Shown here piece after piece: positions 6,168 through 8,223 of a DNA stretch of 8,223 nt. Under the pieces are notes generated by a model, which made no database searches, had not been told where the DNA came from, and was given only the letters and a program-made list of their open reading frames with translations. The stretch comes from Streptosporangiaceae bacterium (GTDB taxonomy: Bacteria; Actinomycetota; Actinomycetes; Streptosporangiales; Streptosporangiaceae): assembly GCA_030041195.1 (NCBI GenBank), contig JASHOI010000199.1, positions 1-8,223 on the forward strand. The letters run 5' to 3'. The translations under genes and the position numbers were made by a program. Each line of letters begins with the position of its first letter. Within the stretch, counting starts at the first letter, position 1.

Positions 6168-7836
6168 ATGGCCGGGATCATCACCATCGCCAAGGGCCAC
6201 GACGCCTCCTACCCGTGGAAGCAGATCGGTGCCGCCGAGCCCGGCAAGCCTGCCAGGAAGGCAGGGAAGGGCGTCGGCTACTATCTGTCGCCCGCCGAGA
6301 AAGGCGGCGAGCCGCCCGGGATCTGGACCGGCAAAGCAGTCGCCGAGCTCGGCCTGCGTCCCGGCGGAACCGTTGACCGCCAGGTCTTCGAGCGCCTGTA
6401 CGGCCAGCACCTCGATTCCCGTGCCCGTCCGGCGAGACCCGCCTGGGCCGCGCTCCTGGCCAGTACAAGACCGTTGAGGCCATTTACGCCGCGATGCTCA
6501 CGGCCGAACCGGAAGCGACCGCAGAACGCCGCGCCGAGCTGCGGTCGATGCCAAAGCCCAGGCACGTACTCCTGACCTGTACTGGGATGCGACGTTCAGC
6601 GTGTCGAAGTCGATCTCCTTGTTCCACGCGAGCGCTTTAGCGAACGCCGACGCCGCAGCCCAGCGCGGTGACCTGGAGTCCGTCCAGGCGTGGGAGGACG
6701 TCGCCGACGGCATCTGGGACGCGATCATGGAGGGCAACGCGGCTGCCCTGGACTACCTGCAGCGCGAGGCCGGGCAGACCCGTGCCGGGTACCACCCCGG
6801 CGGCCGGTGGGAAGACGCCCGGGCGTGGGTGATCGCCTCGTTCCGCCAGCACACCAGCCGTGACGGCGACCTCCAGCTGCACGTGCACAACCTGATCCTG
6901 CACAAGGTCCAGCGGGAGAGCGACGGCCGATGGCGCGCCTTGGACTCGATGTCGCTGTACCGGCACCGCCCCGCCGCCTCCGCGATCGCCGCGCTCGCCG
7001 CCGAGAACGCGCTCACCCGGGACTTCGGCGTCCGCTGGATCCCCCGCGCCGACGGGCACGGCCGGGAGATCGCCGGCGTGGACCAGGCGCTGATGGACAT
7101 GTTTTCCTCGCGGCGGCGCAGCATCGGTCCGCTCACCGCGCGCCTGGCGCAAGCATTCGAGGCGCAGTTCGGGCGCGCACCGGACGCACGCGCGCTGGCG
7201 AGCCTGCGCCAGTGGGCCAACCACAGCACCCGGCGCGGCAAAGACGCGGCGCCGCTCGACCTCGCGACGCTGGTGCGCCAGTGGTCGGCACACGCCCGCG
7301 CCAGCGAGGCAGCCCGTTGCGCCCGCCATCCTGGGCACCAGCGCCCCCACCACACCTTCGGAGCCCACGCACCAAGACCACCAAGCGCAAGCGCGTCCCG
7401 CCCCCCTGATCGAGCCCCCGACTCAGCTCCTCATCCAGGAAGCGGTCGCCGCGGTCCAGGCAGCCCAGCCGACCTGGACCGAAGCCGACCTGATCCGCCA
7501 CCTCGGCGAGCGCCTCCCCGCGCACGTCGGCGCGATGACCGCGCCCGATACCGCCGCGCTGCTGCCCGCCCTGGCCCGCCAGGCCCTTGCCACCGAGGCG
7601 GTCGCGCTGTGCGCGCCGGAGTGGCCGCGCGTGCCTGACTGCCTGCGCCGCGCCTCGGGCGAGAGCCTGTACACCCCGCACGGCGCGGCCCGTTACGCCA
7701 CCAGCGCGCAGCTCACCCTCGAAGATCGCCTTCTAGCGCACGCGCAGGAGAGCGGCGCGCCGCGCCTGCAGCCCGCCGCCGCTGCGCGCTTGCTGGGCGC
7801 AGATCAGGCGCATCTCGAGGCGCAACTTCGGGCGCG
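6168..7836 (+). pseudogene. MobF/TrwC-type conjugative relaxase, frameshifted and truncated
   Basis: The relaxase would nick oriT and lead plasmid or ICE transfer. Reading in order: frame from 6168 (MAGIITIAKGHDASYPW with candidate catalytic Tyr15, then GYYLSPAEKGGEPPGIWTG, LYGQHLD) to about 6423; next frame from 6428 (SGETRLGRAPGQYKTVEAIYAA to AERRAEL); next frame from about 6544 (VDAKAQARTPDLYWDATFSVSKSISLFHASA). The last includes the metal-binding three-histidine motif, H6850 and LHVH at 6877-6888. A further shift between about 7290 and 7315 opens the final frame (LGTSAP, AAQPTWTEADLIRHLGERLP, ARYATSAQLTLEDRLL, LLGADQAHLEAQL) up to about 7835. The first two shifts each fit loss of one base; the third fits loss of two bases or gain of one. 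About 555 residues are represented. Family members usually continue into a TraI-like helicase, which is absent, so the gene cannot make a normal product as sequenced. Sequencing error could explain the indels but not the truncation. Confidence 0.85.
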
Positions 7837-7842
7837 CGACCG
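7826..7842. other. Recombination/deletion junction between relaxase and minus-strand gene fragment
   Basis: Relaxase-like coding on the plus strand is recognisable to about 7830-7836 and the minus-strand protein to about 7832-7837. Two unrelated genes, both missing their 3' parts, thus meet tail to tail with at most a few bases between. No insertion sequence ends, target duplication or long repeat are visible here. The exact breakpoint is uncertain by about 10 bases. Confidence 0.6.
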
Positions 7843-8223
7843 TCGCTGGCACCCGTACGGCACCGTGCAGCCGCCCGGTTGCGGCCAGGCCCGCCACAGT
7901 TTCCTGCAGGTACCGGGCGGGATCGCGCAGCTGCGCATGGGTCACCACCGGCCGGACCCACGTTCCCAGCTGCCGCGACAGCGACATGGCGATGAACGAG
8001 ACCAGCCATCCGAATCGGTCTGCGACCTCCGTGACGCCCTTGTCCTGCGGATGCAACGTCGCCGTGCGAGCTCGGTCACGCACGTGCACCCACGACGGCC
8101 CCATGTCGTCGAAGTCAACCGCCCCCGACCGTGGGTGTTCCAGGTAGCGGATGAACTCGGCGAGGATCCACGCCTGATCGGGGTCGCTGACGGACCTGTT
8201 GGCCTGCTCCATGAGCGCCTCAG
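7832..8223 (-). pseudogene. Fragment of an actinobacterial conserved protein of unknown function, 3'-truncated, continues past the right edge
   Basis: The frame is open to the window edge and the context before the Met at 8212 (xALMEQAN) is coding-like, so the real start lies outside. About 130 residues look genuine: MEQANRSVSDPDQAWILAEF, IRYLEHPRSGAVDFDDMGPSW, GWLVSFIAMSLSRQLG, then RLHGAVRVPATVA. From memory this matches the middle of an actinobacterial family sometimes labelled stress response protein; that match is unverified and no biochemical role is known to me. After about 7832 the frame continues to 7733 only as the antisense of the relaxase (RPKLRLEMRLICAQQ and on). The C-terminal half is therefore missing, and the gene is probably non-functional unless the truncated form folds. 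Confidence 0.65.

Noticed and set aside
6424..6546. Programmed ribosomal frameshifting in the relaxase
   Set aside because: No slippery heptamer is visible at the shift points, and three separate shifts plus a truncated end fit decay or sequencing error better.
5706..6575. A 289-codon plus-strand frame as a complete gene
   Set aside because: Its first half is antisense to the HD hydrolase. Only the part from 6168 to about 6423 is real relaxase coding, and the rest is out of frame after the first indel.
6601..7638. A 345-codon frame as an intact independent gene
   Set aside because: The GTG at 6601 is inside the conserved FSVSKSISLF motif, and after about 7312 the translation turns into Pro/Arg-rich out-of-frame sequence. 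It is a central piece of the broken relaxase.
7733..8212. A complete 159-residue minus-strand protein
   Set aside because: The last ~30 codons are antisense to the relaxase and the upstream frame is open to the window edge, so the frame is a fusion of a gene fragment with a shadow.
1..8223. CRISPR arrays, tRNA or rRNA genes, insertion-sequence ends, toxin-antitoxin pairs, restriction or defence systems
   Set aside because: I looked on both strands and saw no spaced direct repeats, no tRNA-like cloverleaf, no transposase motif and no recognisable defence gene.

Overview
The window is very GC-rich with dense coding, and its protein families (a TrwC-type relaxase opening MAGIITIAKGHD, a PatD-like aldehyde dehydrogenase, an actinobacterial HD hydrolase) point to an actinomycete, probably a soil or filamentous lineage. 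Genus cannot be fixed from the sequence. All family calls are recognition by eye; no database search was run.

Left half (1-5033), metabolic. Three plus-strand genes form an apparent amine or amino-acid oxidation cassette. They are the C-terminal part of a DAO-type FAD oxidoreductase (cut by the window edge), a 12-segment APC-family permease, and an aldehyde dehydrogenase that resembles gamma-aminobutyraldehyde dehydrogenase and overlaps the permease by 14 nt. A LysR-type regulator lies convergently on the minus strand and overlaps the dehydrogenase 3' end by 60 nt. The simplest reading is: permease imports an amine, oxidase converts it to an aldehyde, dehydrogenase converts that to the acid, and the LysR protein controls the set. 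A 21-bp perfect inverted repeat upstream of the permease is a good operator candidate.

Middle (5034-6167). A 153-nt gap precedes LysR. Next comes a minus-strand single-domain HD hydrolase with a complete H/HD/D metal set and an ED pair as in SpoT/MESH1 alarmone hydrolases. Upstream of it is an AT-rich divergent intergenic region with a perfect 14-bp palindrome and a second small palindrome.

Right (6168-8223), a decayed mobile-element region. A MobF/TrwC relaxase gene starts with a good ribosome binding site and keeps its relaxase motifs, but it is broken by three frameshifts (near 6424, 6544 and 7290-7315). It then ends abruptly near 7835, before any helicase domain. There it abuts, tail to tail and with no spacer, a minus-strand fragment of an unrelated actinobacterial protein that continues past the right edge. 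This looks like a deletion or recombination scar. I did not find a convincing new biological system; the most unusual features are the scar, the relaxase decay and the candidate regulatory palindromes.
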